A program made the translations under genes and the position numbers. A stretch of 64,000 bases of DNA from Sipunculus nudus (Eukaryota > Annelida > Sipuncula > Golfingiida > Sipunculidae): the NCBI GenBank assembly GCA_026874595.1, contig CM049310.1:15416058-15480057 (forward strand), read 5' to 3'. Below are positions 1 to 11,394 of the stretch, piece by piece (the first letter of the stretch is position 1; each line of letters opens with the position of its first letter). The notes beneath the pieces are model-generated. The model ran no database searches. It worked only from the letters and a program-made list of their open reading frames with translations, and had not been told where the DNA came from.

Positions 1-179
1 GGCTGATCCGGGATTCGAACCCATAACGGTGGCGCACAAGTCCGGCGTACCAACCGCTTCAAATCACATCACCCCGCATCACACTCCCTCTTAAGGGCGT
101 TCTGCAATCAGAACAAGACTAATTATCCCAGGAATCACACTTTGGTGAGCTTATTCCCTGGGCCACAAATTTAACCGTC

Positions 180-197
180 ATCCCGGACGAGCCCCCA
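180..197 (-). other. Primer-binding site for tRNA-Pro
   Basis: The minus strand reads TGGGGGCTCGTCCGGGAT. From memory this is the 18-nt complement of the 3' end of tRNA-Pro including CCA, the primer used by many LTR elements. It begins 3 nt after the LTR end, at the expected place. Confidence 0.8.
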
Positions 198-200
198 TTT

Positions 201-354
201 TGTTACGAAGACAAATTTTCAGGGGAAATTCTGAGCCGATCCGGGATTCGAACCCATAACGGTGGCGCACAAGTCCGGCGTACCAACCGCTTCGCTAGCA
301 AAGCAAGCTTCACTAGCGAGACAGTTCGGTCCGCTTTTATGCCACCCCGTAACA
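201..354 (-). repeat. Long terminal repeat, 154 bp, TGTTACG...CGTAACA ends
   Basis: Both ends carry the 7-bp inverted repeat TGTTACG/CGTAACA, in the TG...CA form of LTRs. A tRNA-like module lies inside it. The adjacent primer site fixes the transcription direction as minus. Confidence 0.75.
234..305 (-). other. tRNA-like module (A box and B box) inside the LTR
   Basis: The minus strand contains TAGCGAAGCGGTTGG, a good pol III A box, and GGGTTCGAATCCC, a strong B box, about 40 nt apart. The 3' end GATCGGCTC has no pairing partner upstream of the A box and no clean anticodon arm forms, so this is a tRNA-derived promoter-like module, not a functional tRNA. A second copy sits at 1-60. Confidence 0.6.
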
Positions 355-484
355 TTTGACATGTATTATAAGAATTAATTAACGTAATTTCATTTCAGGA
401 TTCAAAGAAGACTTGCCAACGACCTTCCAGAACTTTTCAAGAGATGGTTCCAAGGAAAATAGATAGAATTTGTACCTGGTCTGT

Positions 485-985
485 CTGGGTGTCTATATAT
501 ATTGACCATTAGGTCACCATGACCTAATTTCTGGTTTCCAAAGATTTGTCTAGAATCTCCCTGGATGTTGCGTTAGAAGATTCTAGGCCTAATGCATATA
601 CAATTTGTGTCCATCTGACATTCAGGTGTTCATATGACATCTTTTTTTCCCCTGTAGGTTGCAGATTGTAGGTCGCAGTGTTCTAATTTCATGTTTCCAG
701 CCACATTTGCCTAGGACCTCACTGAATGGTACGCTAAAAGATTCTAGGCCTAATGGTTACAATTTTTGCCCTGTTTGTCTAGGTGCTCACACAATCTTGT
801 TTTCGGCCAATGGCATAGGTTGGAATATAGGTCACCATGACCTTATTTCATGTTTCCAAGGAGATTCGCCTAGAACCTCCCTGGATATTGCATGAGAAGA
901 TTCTGGGCTTAACAGATACGATATATGCCGATCTGACATCCATGGTGTTCAAATGACATGTTTTTCCAATAGGTTGCAGAATAGG
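485..985 (+). repeat. Dispersed repeat R1, two or three degenerate units with ERE-like palindromes
   Basis: Units of about 150-310 bp share AGGTCACCATGACCT, TTTCCAAGGAGATT, CCTCCCTGGAT, AGATTCTAGGCCTAATG and GTCTGTCTGGGTG. The same family recurs at 3665-3720, 7515-8130, 32385-32565, 42800-43000, 43990-44210, 45490-45838 and 52665-52865. No coding sequence is seen. It looks like a high-copy non-autonomous element with internal tandem units. Confidence 0.7.
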
Positions 986-1811
986 GCGGGCTTGACAGGA
1001 TGAATTTGGGTGTCTAATGCCTGACTCATACTCTCCCGAGGCAGCGGAAATCTTGCGCTTCTAAAGAAGCAACTGATTTTCACGCTGCCAGCTTGGACCG
1101 TTTATGATATATTTAGACACCAGATGGCGGTTTGTTGTCCACTGAAATAAACGTGCGTACGATGTGACAAGCAGCCAATCAGATGCCAATAAACAAACAC
1201 TCGACAGGCATCCTGGCTCCGCCCATTGCCGCGCTTCAAGCGCCGTTTGATGAGTTTCCGGTCGAATTTAAATTGCTCCTTCTGCATTCTCGCATCATCG
1301 ACCGATTCGATTATGACATTATGACTGTGTTAGCGTACCCATGTATCTGTTGTCTGCAGAACTGAAACCAGCCAGCGAGGTGTGCACGCAGCCTTTGTTG
1401 TTACGTTTCGTTTGAATTACAGCTCACCGGCCGAGCATCCTATGTGCCCATGGCCCTAAGAAAACCACGTCAGGGGCAATTCTCTCTGAGCCTGTGGCCT
1501 GCTTAGACGGTTACGCTGGGGGATGAGCTGTCAATCAATAAGAAATGAATATGATTGGCTCCGTGTATTCCTCGCTTGGCTTTGTCTTCCAGCACAAAGT
1601 TTCATCTGATTGGACAAAAGTACAGTGCTCCCCTCTGGTGTTGCAAAGCAGGATACGAGGTCATAACAAACAGCGCCTTACAATATAGGAAGTAGCCCTA
1701 TAGGTAAAGCGCTGTGTAAAGAGCGTACCTGACTCAGAGTGCACAACACAGTTTGTTGGTTGGAATTTCTTTAATTGTATCTGTTGTATCTGTACATATA
1801 CCAGAACATGC
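985..1811. other. Intergenic, less repetitive, several CCAAT boxes
   Basis: This stretch is less AT-rich than its surroundings and has CCAAT/ATTGG pentamers in both orientations (for example near 1172, 1184, 1552 and 1608). This resembles a promoter-type region, but no adjacent first exon was recognised, so no promoter is claimed. The two overlapping small ORFs around 1102-1365 resemble nothing I recognise. Confidence 0.3.
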
Positions 1812-1819
1812 CCTGTTTC

Positions 1820-2080
1820 CAGGGGCGTCAATATAGGGGGGGGATGGGGGTATATATACCCCCCACCTTTTGGCAAGGGGGGGATGGCCAATGTAATCAT
1901 CCCCCCACTTTTCAGAGAATTATATTATAATACTGCAAATGAACTATATTAATAAATAGAATTAAAGACTTTGGATCCATTTACTAAAAATGTTGTATCT
2001 AAACCTTGCTTTGAATTACATAATAACTTATCTTCTATTAAAATATAATTATTTGTATTATGATAAAGTATATATATATA

Positions 2081-2133
<53 letters not shown>

Positions 2134-2247
2134 GAATATGTCACTCAGAGACGCTGAAAAAGGAATATATATATATATGTGTGTGTGTATATATAAATAT
2201 ACAAAGTCATCCCCCCCCCCACCCTGGAAGAAAAATTGACGCCACTG
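1820..2247. mobile_element. Non-autonomous hAT-type element (MITE) with 8-bp target duplication
   Basis: The ends are CAGGGGCGTCAAT and ATTGACGCCACTG, imperfect terminal inverted repeats. They are flanked by the identical octamer CCTGTTTC at 1812-1819 and 2248-2255. An 8-bp duplication with CAG...CTG ends fits the hAT superfamily. The 428-bp interior holds G/C homopolymers and a (TA)n tract at 2068-2130 and no transposase. Confidence 0.8.
2068..2130. repeat. (TA)n microsatellite
   Basis: A near-perfect TA dinucleotide tract inside the hAT-type MITE. Confidence 0.95.
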
Positions 2248-2521
2248 CCTGTTTCAAAGTTCGCTGTGTCATACTGTACTGCGTTGTCTCCGGTCTGTAA
2301 GAACACCCTGTCACATAACAAAGTTAGGATAAGTATGACAGCACAGCCTCGTGCTGGAGTATAACAAAATAAAATGATATAAGACAACATATCTTTAGCC
2401 TTATATCAGGAAATTAAACAAAGTCTTGTTGTACAAGATTAACCTTCCTAATGCACAGGTAGCATTATACATATACATATATCTATGACATATAACACAC
2501 ATCGGCAAGTTCCCAACAGCT

Positions 2522-2523
<2 letters not shown>

Positions 2524-2552
<29 letters not shown>
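2524..2552. repeat. (TA)n microsatellite
   Basis: A perfect TA dinucleotide tract in intergenic DNA. Confidence 0.95.
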
Positions 2553-2558
<6 letters not shown>

Positions 2559-2559
2559 A

Positions 2560-5060
2560 GTCAAGTTTCAAGTTACTATACATCACATCAATGACAGAAT
2601 CTGACTAAAGTTAGTCACACTGACATCAGCATAACCTCAAGTTATATACAAGTCACTACATTAATAATTAAATACTACGATGTATACTGACCACTCCTGT
2701 GGGTATTCTTTCTGTACGGCAAGAACTTTTACCTCGTTTTGCAGCCTAAAATACAGTGTAATAAGCTCGGTTGATGCATAATGCAAAATTAATGCTATAA
2801 ACATCAGTTTCATTACGTGCTGCTGCATGGTGTACGATAAATATACCAATTCTACTGTTATCCGGCTTGTAGACAGTATTCAGCTCGCTTTAAATCAACA
2901 GATGTCAATCCTAGTTACATTATGACAATAGTCTTACTCGTATACGCATTACAACTCCCTATAAAACGAAAATATTACAAAGGGTTTCTACTGCATGTGT
3001 AGCTGTCGTAAATAAAACGCTGACGTCATCAGGCCCTATCGTCCATGTGCTTTCTAACAAGACGGAGAAAATCAATTTTAGCGCTCAACAGACGAAATGA
3101 TTAGCATTAAACTGCTTCATATATGTATTGTATATTAGACCACTGAAAAACATCACTGTCCAATTCTCAGCACTATTTTGCACCAAGGAAGGGAAAATAT
3201 GAACATAATAGTACACAGGCCTAAAGCATTATACAGGACTGCCACCGAATGCGAGATGTCTGCCGGGCTGTTAGTGCTTCCATTCCCTTTTCACAAATAA
3301 ATCAGTTGTTCATGTTACATATGCTTCATGCTTCCTTGAATGGTTATTTTTTTACAGGCATTTCCACATACTACTAGAGGGAACATTTGTATGTTAAAAC
3401 CAAAGGTAATGTTTATTCAATTTCCTTTCTAAGAGTAACAGATCGTATCGTGCTATAACCCCTGTTACCCTTTGATGGGCCGGCGATGCAACAGAAACTT
3501 GAAACCTGTTGCGTCGCCGTCGGCGGCTAGATCCTGCCTAGTTTTCCGCCATGTTCTCGCTCAAACTGCGTTACAACAGAACACTTATGAAGTTAGCCGA
3601 ACACTTCTACTTTAAGTTACAAAATTGGAACTAGATGGCGCCACTGCTCGGACAGGCCTAAACAAACAAAGTCACATATAGGTCACCATGACGTCATTTC
3701 ACGTTTCCATGACACCAATGATATGCAGAATTTCAGAAAAGACTTAGATACCAAAATAAATTAAAGGTAATATGACTTGATTTACACATTTTCATAATAT
3801 TATGGAACACAGCTATTAACGCAAATAATAAATAATTTATACAGGTTTTGTGGATTGATACCAAAACCTAAGTTTATTATGAATAAATTATTGGCAAATC
3901 TAAGGGGGCGGCAGGGTTCACCCTATAGTATTTTTACGGCAAAGATTTATAATTGTTAGCTTTTTAGGAAAGAATATTCCGTTATTTTAAGCCCAATTTA
4001 CTATAAAAAAAACTTAAAATTAGGAAGAAAATTATAAACATTTTCCATGTCAAATGAGGAACACCTCCTCCCCTCCAAAAATCACCCCCACCCCCCCCCC
4101 CCCCCCCCCGACCGGCTGGAAGAACCCATAATTTGCAGTTATCTTCATTAATTAATAGTAGGCGCACATTAAATAACACCTTAATTGACCTTAATTGAGC
4201 ATATATTGTATGACTTATATTGTTACTTCATGTGAAAGTAGCAGCCCCAATTCAAGCCTTGTAATGGGAGCTATGTATGTGTATATGTTAAACAATTATA
4301 ACTGCTCAGCAGTCTATGATTTTAACTTCCTAAGTTACGAAATGCCATTTCTATTGAATTATAATCACCCTTGCCATCACTTACGTGGCGCTACCTAGCG
4401 GCAGACTGAGTAACATACTTAAGAAAGTTCTTATAAAAGGGTGTTACACATTTGTCTTCAATGTTATCTGAAACCGCGTTGCATATGACACCGTGCTTTT
4501 TAAGGGTTGTTCCAGAAGTGACCTCGACGAAATGAGAATAAATAATCTTAGATATGATATGACGAGTTTATTCTGTAAAAATCAAACATGGACATGTCAT
4601 AACAAAATACATGTACACATAGGACAATCACAGGGGATAACACATAAAAGCATACAGTAGGCACACTTATTTCATATCTGGTACTCGGAGTTGACTAAAA
4701 AAAACAGATGCTGGTGCAACAGAAGACTTGACCTTGTGTAATGGCTGTGAGCACTTTGAACCAACTTGATGTTATAACACATATATTAAGATGTATTCCT
4801 ATTGATTGTATAATATATATGACCAAGTGTCAGTTTTTCCACCCTATAATGTACCGGTGATAACTTCACATGATCAAATTCATCAAAACTAATGTGTTCT
4901 TGGTGATACATTTAACATATAGCGTATAAGCTTATTTTGTGAAACCTAATATATCCTTCATTTTCTTAGACTATTCACTGTACCAGGCCGCCCATACATA
5001 GTCGTATTGATATTGATTTAAAGCAAATACTATCAATTTCTTAGTTTTAAGATTACATTT
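2560..5060. other. Intergenic, no gene seen
   Basis: AT-rich sequence without recognisable coding content. It contains an R1 fragment at 3665-3720, a 14-bp-arm inverted repeat at 3481-3519 and a C homopolymer at 4091-4109. The short ORFs here have no recognisable composition. Confidence 0.6.
3481..3519. repeat. Inverted repeat, 14-bp arms, 11-bp spacer
   Basis: CGGCGATGCAACAG and CTGTTGCGTCGCCG are reverse complements with one mismatch. The arms are GC-rich in an AT-rich setting. It could be the end or core of a foldback element. Confidence 0.7.
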
Positions 5061-5064
5061 TTAA

Positions 5065-6665
5065 CCCTCAGCCCTTAGGCTGATGGGCTATTGTCGTCAC
5101 CCCAGCTGTCCGTCCGTCCGGCGTCCGTTAACTCTTACCTTGTGAGCGGGATATCTCGAAAAGGATTCACCGTTGGAATTTTATTTCCTCGGTAAAGATA
5201 TATATCGACAAAATTTCGGTCAAAACACTCAGAAAAACACTTAGACACTTGTTATTCAGGAACCATTTAATGGATTTTCATAAAACTTATTATGATCATT
5301 GGGACTGATGGTCAGTACCTGCTACACAAGTGTGGTGGCGCCACCTACAATTTCTGATTTTTAAAGAAATTTTATCGTATTTTTTTACTTTGGGCTTGTG
5401 AGCGGGATATCTGTAAAAGGACTCGCCGGAGGAATTTTGTTTCTTCGGTGAAGATGTATATTGACAAAATCTCGGTCAAGTTCGAAGATAGGTGACCTTG
5501 ACCTATTTTTCTACATTTTAGAGCTGATTATAGAAAAACACTTAGAAACTTATATCTCAGGAACCATTGGGTGGATTTTTACAAAACTTACTTTGGTCAT
5601 TTGAACTGATGGTTTGTACCTGCTCCACAAGTTTGGTGGCGCCACCTACAACTTCTGATTTTTTACGAATTTTTATTGGATTGTTCAATTTTGGCCCTGT
5701 GAGCAGGATAACTGAAAAGGAATTCAATGCAGGAATTTTTATTCTTTGGTGATGATGTATATCGACAAAATCTTGGTCACGTTCAAAGATGGGTGACCTT
5801 GACCTAATTTACTACGTTTTAGAGCTGATTATAGAAATACACGTAGAAGCTTATATCTGATTTTAAATGAAATTTATCGGATTTTTAAACTTGGCCTTTA
5901 GTGCTAGCCGTGACAAACACGACTTAGTTAGGGCCCTCCTACTGAGTCGTGACACAAGCCAAATTGAGGACTGCCCTGCAAGAACAGGCCACGCTTTATA
6001 ACCGCTTCTCCGCATACAGTCAGCAGGCAGACCGCAGGCAGAAATCTCCCATACATGCAGAACAATATACGATTTTATTGGGTTCTTGCGGAATATTTTC
6101 ACACACATGGTGATGTCGTTGGAGAGATAAAAAACTTATTAAAAAGTCTAGTGGGTTTATTTGAAGTGACACGATACTTGTAAGCAATGAGGCGTTGTCA
6201 AAAATGACGAAAATATTTGCATCATCATGGGGCCTTAAAATGCGATCCCCATAGTTACATGTCTAGGCACTCTGGCAGGCCAGTGATCTGGCCATAATGT
6301 CAGAGGGCCGATCTGGCGCTACTTTTGTGCGGGACATCTCCAAAGGTATTCAACACAGGAACTTCATTTTTTCAGTGCTATTGCATATTTACAAAATCTG
6401 GGGTCAAATTCAAAGTTGGGTGTTCTTGACTGACTTATCAAGGTCACAGAGCTTAGAACAGAAAAAAAAACTTAGGAGATTATTTCTCAGGTAGAATTTG
6501 GTGGATTGTTATGAAACATGATATATAGCTCTCCAATTTAAATTTATAACTCAGCCATGTACAGATATACATCCAAATTACAACAAATATTTTGTACTTG
6601 TAACTGTAACCACCTATAAACACTGTTATTTTGGCTGAGGGGTTTTTATCAGCTTTTGCTGATAT
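5065..6665. mobile_element. Dispersed non-coding element with about three internal tandem units
   Basis: It starts at a GTCCGTCCGTCCGG-type leader after CCCTTAGGCTGATGGGC. It contains GTGAGCGGGATATCT-like units near 5142, 5399 and 5699, two of them with a downstream GGTGGCGCCACC palindrome (5334-5345, 5635-5646). A CCCTCAGCC-like motif lies near both ends (about 5066 and, inverted, 6635-6645). This architecture (short ends, internal tandem core) resembles the pearl/HINE class reported from molluscs. The superfamily is not certain. Confidence 0.5.
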
Positions 6666-6667
6666 TC

Positions 6668-7265
6668 TAGTCTAGTGTTACGATAAAGGAATTCAATTTT
6701 CTTAGAACTTTTATCCAAAATAAGGTTTTCAATTACCTCACCAGAAAGTGACTATTCTAAAGTTACACCTTAATAGGTAACAGTGGATGTAGATTTAATT
6801 TTATTACCCTTACAAGACACGTTCAGACAGTCAGCTTAGCGTATCCTTCCCTTACTGCCAAACAAGATGGATTTGGTTGACCAAGGTGCAGAGATCATTT
6901 ATGTTCGATCATTTATCCGCTGACTGTCTCGAGCTCCAAGCTAAGTACCTGTTCTAACTCTGACGCATCATACCCGAAACAAGAAGGGCTGAATCATCAG
7001 CGTGCAGTAACAGTTTACATTTGACAGAAGCCGGCATGTCATTTAAGTAAATTAGGAAAAGCACAGGCCCCATAATGGAGCCTTGAGGAACGCCACATGA
7101 TATATCTTTCGCATCAGATAACACACCATAGACATAAGTTACTTATTTTCTACCCGTTAAGTAGGAGTTAAATCATGAAATTGCATTACCATCAAAACCT
7201 ATAGATTTAAGTTTCATTAACATAATGTTGTGGTTTACAGTATTAAATGCTTTCTTTCAGTCAAA
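6668..7265 (-). pseudogene. Decayed non-LTR retrotransposon reverse transcriptase fragment (CR1/Jockey-like)
   Basis: The minus-strand conceptual translation contains in order KKAFNTVNHNIMLMKLKSIG (palm), FNSYLTGRK, SCGVPQGSIMGPVLFLIYLND (GVPQGS block) and LLLHADDSALLV (the catalytic ADD, still intact). Further degraded C-terminal RT sequence continues to about 6670. It has several stops and frameshifts. It is truncated at both ends and abuts the preceding element. The clade is inferred from the GVPQGSILGPLLF and HADD style. Confidence 0.85.
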
Positions 7266-7514
7266 CATATCATACCAGTATAATAACCTGTATCATATTC
7301 TCTTCTGATACAAATGTATTTAACAAGTGTCCGTAGAATACGAGGACCAATGAATGTGTACATCCTTAATGTACACATCATTTTATGTGACACAATCAGC
7401 CTCCTGCGCAGGATTACGGTCTTTTGTGCACATGAATAACCCCTGCTGTCAGTGACATATTTAAGCATGTTTGACCTAACTTTTTACCCGGTCACTCATC
7501 CACTTGAAAGGTTC

Positions 7515-8130
7515 TGTTTTATAGCTCACCTGACTGTAAGTTATCTGAGCTATAGCTATCACACTTTGTCCGTCGTCCGCCCGTTTGTCCGGCTGACCTT
7601 CCGTTTACAGGACAAAAAAAAGTAACCATTTAGACCTATAGACATCTTACTGCAAACCCAGCGAGGCAAATCAGGTCATGGTGACCTATATTTTGTGAAC
7701 AACGGGCCGAAAATATGACTTTGAGCACCTAGACAGTCAGACTTTACACAAATTGTATCCATTATAGGCCTAGAATCTTCTCACGCAACATCCGGGGATG
7801 TTCTAGGCAATTCTCCTTGATAACCTGTAATTAGGTCACGGTGACTTATGTTTTGCAACCTACAAACCGAAACCATGATTTTTAGCATCCAAAAAGTCAG
7901 ATGGGCATAAATTGTAACCTTTAGCCCTAAAATCCTCTAACGTAACATTCAGGGAGGACCTAGGCAAATGTTCCCGGAAACCTGAAATTAGGTCACCGTG
8001 ACCAATATTCTGTGATCTTTAGGAAATGGTGTCATATAGCACCCCCACAGGCAGACTGGGCACATATTGTATTAGAATCTTCTAACATGACATCCAGGGC
8101 GATCCTTGGCAAATGTCTATGGGAATATAA
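7515..8130 (-). repeat. Dispersed repeat R1, minus orientation
   Basis: It begins with AGCTCACCTGACTG...GTCCGTCGTCCGCCCG, the reverse complement of the right end seen at 45760-45838 and 52790-52860, then runs through three R1 units. It holds a perfect AGGTCANNNTGACCT palindrome at 7673-7687 and near-perfect copies at 7833 and 7990. Confidence 0.7.
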
Positions 8131-11100
8131 TTGGTGATATAACAAACTATATACCCCCCCCCCATATTGTTGAAAAAATTGCATCCCCTACCAAATTGCG
8201 CCCATGATCGCAGGGAATCTCTTGTCTAATGACCTTGTACCCCGGCACCACGTTCATTAAACCTTCAGACAAAATATGAAGAGTAGTCAAGCTTGGGCCT
8301 ACATGTAACGTGTTCAAATACCACGTGGTAAAAAATGCCCCTTTAACATGAAGCTTTAATGTTGTGAAGAACGTGTATTGACCCTCTTTCTCTTGAGTAG
8401 GTACCGCGATGAATCGGTAAGCATTTTGTCGTGGTTAGAATATTGACAAATCCCTGAGAATAAACCTTTACCTGTATATGTACTTGATGTTCTTTCATTT
8501 TATACAGGCCACCTGCCGTTCTCTACCTGATCCTTGACCCACACCATTAATGGAGAACCTGCTTGTCGTTTCAGCTCAGAGTCGTCGACATACTTAACGT
8601 TGTCTGATTTTAAATTAACATAATTGCGTGTCTATGTGTATAGTCATAAACAGAGTGATACAATTCTCGAATGTACTTTAAAAGACCTTGACTTGTTCAG
8701 AGTGCAGTTATAAGGACTGCTAAGGGGTTTCCAATACAGGCAAAAATGTAATATCTTTATATACCAATCATATAATGTCAATTTTAATGCATATTAAAGT
8801 ATATCATGATCTGAAGTAATATCAATTTCTGGATTATCTATCCTTGCATATGTGTCCACGAGCACACACTTATATACCAAGTCAATACACGCACGCACAT
8901 TTGTATACACGCGCATTACAAATGCCGCAGCAGGGCCCCTACAGTTTTATAACCAAGCAGAGGACATTTTTATCGTATTTTTCAAATATATGTTTATTTT
9001 TCCTTTTGGAATTTTTGCAGGCGTAGTTTGAGTCAAATGTATTTTAAATCTTATATGCCCCGTATGAGGAAACAAAGAACTTTTTCCCTGAGGATTTCTT
9101 TCCTGTTTCACCTGGATTACGTTTATTGCTTCACATAATGGTGTTACCTGAAGCAATTATATTATTCTTAGGTTTATTTTTCGGCCATTAGGACCAATCT
9201 CCTACACACTTCATATCAACGCCAGATGGGTTCACATTGTTGGAGGCCATATTACAGATTTCTATCGTATCAAATGTTAGGAAAAGGAGCACTGATCAAT
9301 TTTTTAACAGTTACAACTGAAAGGTGTTAAGACTTTTGGAAATGAGACACTTTACTTGATAATTTAATAATTAAATTATACTTTTTCAACCAAAGTACGG
9401 TACCTTGTATATCTCTACATTCATGCTTTTTTTAAGTAAATTTATTGATAAGTGTGCTTCGTTAGATCTGTATCGAGATAATTTAGAGTTAGTCATTCAG
9501 ATCCACATGTCTATCCAGGTCGAGTTATATTTAACTATGTGGAAAACCGTTAGGAAGATCTGACTTAAAATAGAGATATAGAGAAAATAGAGAAAGATGT
9601 TTTATTTCAACTCAATCATGGTTTGTACATCCATCGATTCACCAGTGTACAGTGTGTCGGACAGGAGACAATTGAGTAATTAAAAATGCAAACCTTTATG
9701 ACTTGACTTAACAAAATGGCGCGGCTCGTCGTCTTAAGGTCAAGCAAACGTATTCCAAATCTCATTATATTATCATATAACATAATTGCCTATGAAAAAA
9801 AATATTAATATAGATTTTACATAAAATGAGCCCAATTCCTGGAGGAAAAACATTTTTTATCTATTTTTTCCACTAAAAACATGAGGTTGTGTGATTTGTT
9901 CAAAAACTAATGGCACATCTATACGAGCACTGTCAACTCGGCGGTGACGTCACACTGGGAAATCCCCTGTGACTAAAAATTCTAGATCTCAGGTAACCAC
10001 ATTATGGCTGCCTCTGCCAGTCCCAAATTTTCAGCAGAAATAAAAACAACATGCATTACTATATCTGAGTTGTTGATAAAATTCAGTCCATGATGCCACA
10101 TGTGTACCAGCCAATCAAATCAGGGCAAAGTCTGGGATCTCGATGAAATCCTCCCACCACATAACAAACGCACGTGGAATAGATTTACTTAACCTTAAAC
10201 AATGCATGCAGTGTTACCGTAAACTGGAATGAACTGAATTTCCATCGCTCTAGCTTGACCGGTAGTTTAAATTGCTTGTCACTCTTACAGAAGGTATACC
10301 ACTCCCGAATATGATACGATAGATTGGACAAATAACCCCCGGAGGCGATGAAAATCCCCTTGACAGAACCGTCAGGCTCTGAGTGCTAATCACTATGTTA
10401 ATATTTTATAAATAAACAAGGACATAATATAAACTGTATATATTTTTCAAAAAGTATATTTATCTTAAATTGAGATTTATTTCATTGTTTGAAATACTGC
10501 AACTGCATCGATATGCAAGTACATGTATGTGTATTTATAACTATATATACATACATATATTTGCGTGTGAGTGTACGTTTATAAGCATGGGTGCAGTATC
10601 ATATGTTTCTATCAATAGCGGCAGGCGTACGCCTCCTTTATGTGTTTACAAAGCCATTTCATCTGACTGACATTGCAGTCGCACTTATGAGAAATATTGG
10701 TGCCAGTATACCACAGTCCGTTACTATGATTAATCTTATATCAATCCTAAAAGTACAGCATGCAAACTGGTTGAATGCGAATTTCCAGTCGACTGTTTCG
10801 ACTATAGTGTCATTGTCCTGTCCCGTTTCAAGGTCTTAATACACCTTGACACCAGTCGAAAAGCGCTTATTGATATTTATTTTCTCTTATTTATTTTAAT
10901 ACCTGTATAGCATATTTTTTCTGAAACAAACATCACAAACACATAATTTGATAAGGCAGATAATACAGACCAATAACTGAATTTAAATCTCTGATGAAAA
11001 ATAAGAAAACAGCAGAGACAATAAGATTAACGCGTCAAGTGAAGGTGTTATACCTATTTGCCACCCAGTTACCTACGCTACGTAAAAAGAGCGACGGCAG

Positions 11101-11390
11101 AAGAACCTTTCCATATGTATTCTGGTGTAAACGATTAAGTCATATTCTTTTCCAAAAATTTATACCTTGAAAGGCAAAGTTTAGTATTATAACATTAAAT
11201 GTTAGAGAACTGACAAATAGAAAGAACTAAATTATTCAGTTGGGCATCAAATAAAATAGAGACTATGGTCTAATCGTTTACAAAAGACACACAGTACCAC
11301 AGAGGTAATACAAAAGTGGGGACGGGATTCGAAACTTTTTTCTCCGAGTGGCATAAACCTCGCCAGGGGAGTTTCAATTCTTGTCTGCGC
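8130..11390. other. Intergenic, no gene seen
   Basis: AT-rich DNA without recognisable coding exons, RNA genes or defined transposon ends. A C-tract and short CA/GT-rich stretches are present. Small ORFs at 8844-9156 and 10470-10839 look like chance frames. Confidence 0.6.
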
Positions 11391-11394
11391 CTAT

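Larger units (their letters stand above)
1..354 (-). mobile_element. Miniature LTR retrotransposon (TRIM-like), right LTR complete, left LTR cut by window edge
   Basis: Read on the minus strand, an LTR (354 to 201) is followed 3 nt later by a primer-binding site (197 to 180), about 90 nt of non-coding internal sequence, a polypurine tract AAGAGGGAG (92 to 84), and then the start of a second LTR (TGTGATGCGGGG from 83). The second LTR shares the block at 234-292 with the first, at positions 1-60, but lacks part of the 5' LTR sequence. There is no room for gag or pol, so the element must depend on enzymes from another element. The layout LTR-PBS-PPT-LTR in about 400 nt is that of TRIM elements. 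The left end lies outside the window, so the outer target duplication cannot be checked. Confidence 0.75.

Noticed and set aside
234-305. Possible functional tRNA gene on the minus strand
   Set aside because: The A and B boxes are good, but the acceptor stem has no 5' partner and no clean anticodon arm forms. It sits inside an LTR and is repeated in the second LTR.
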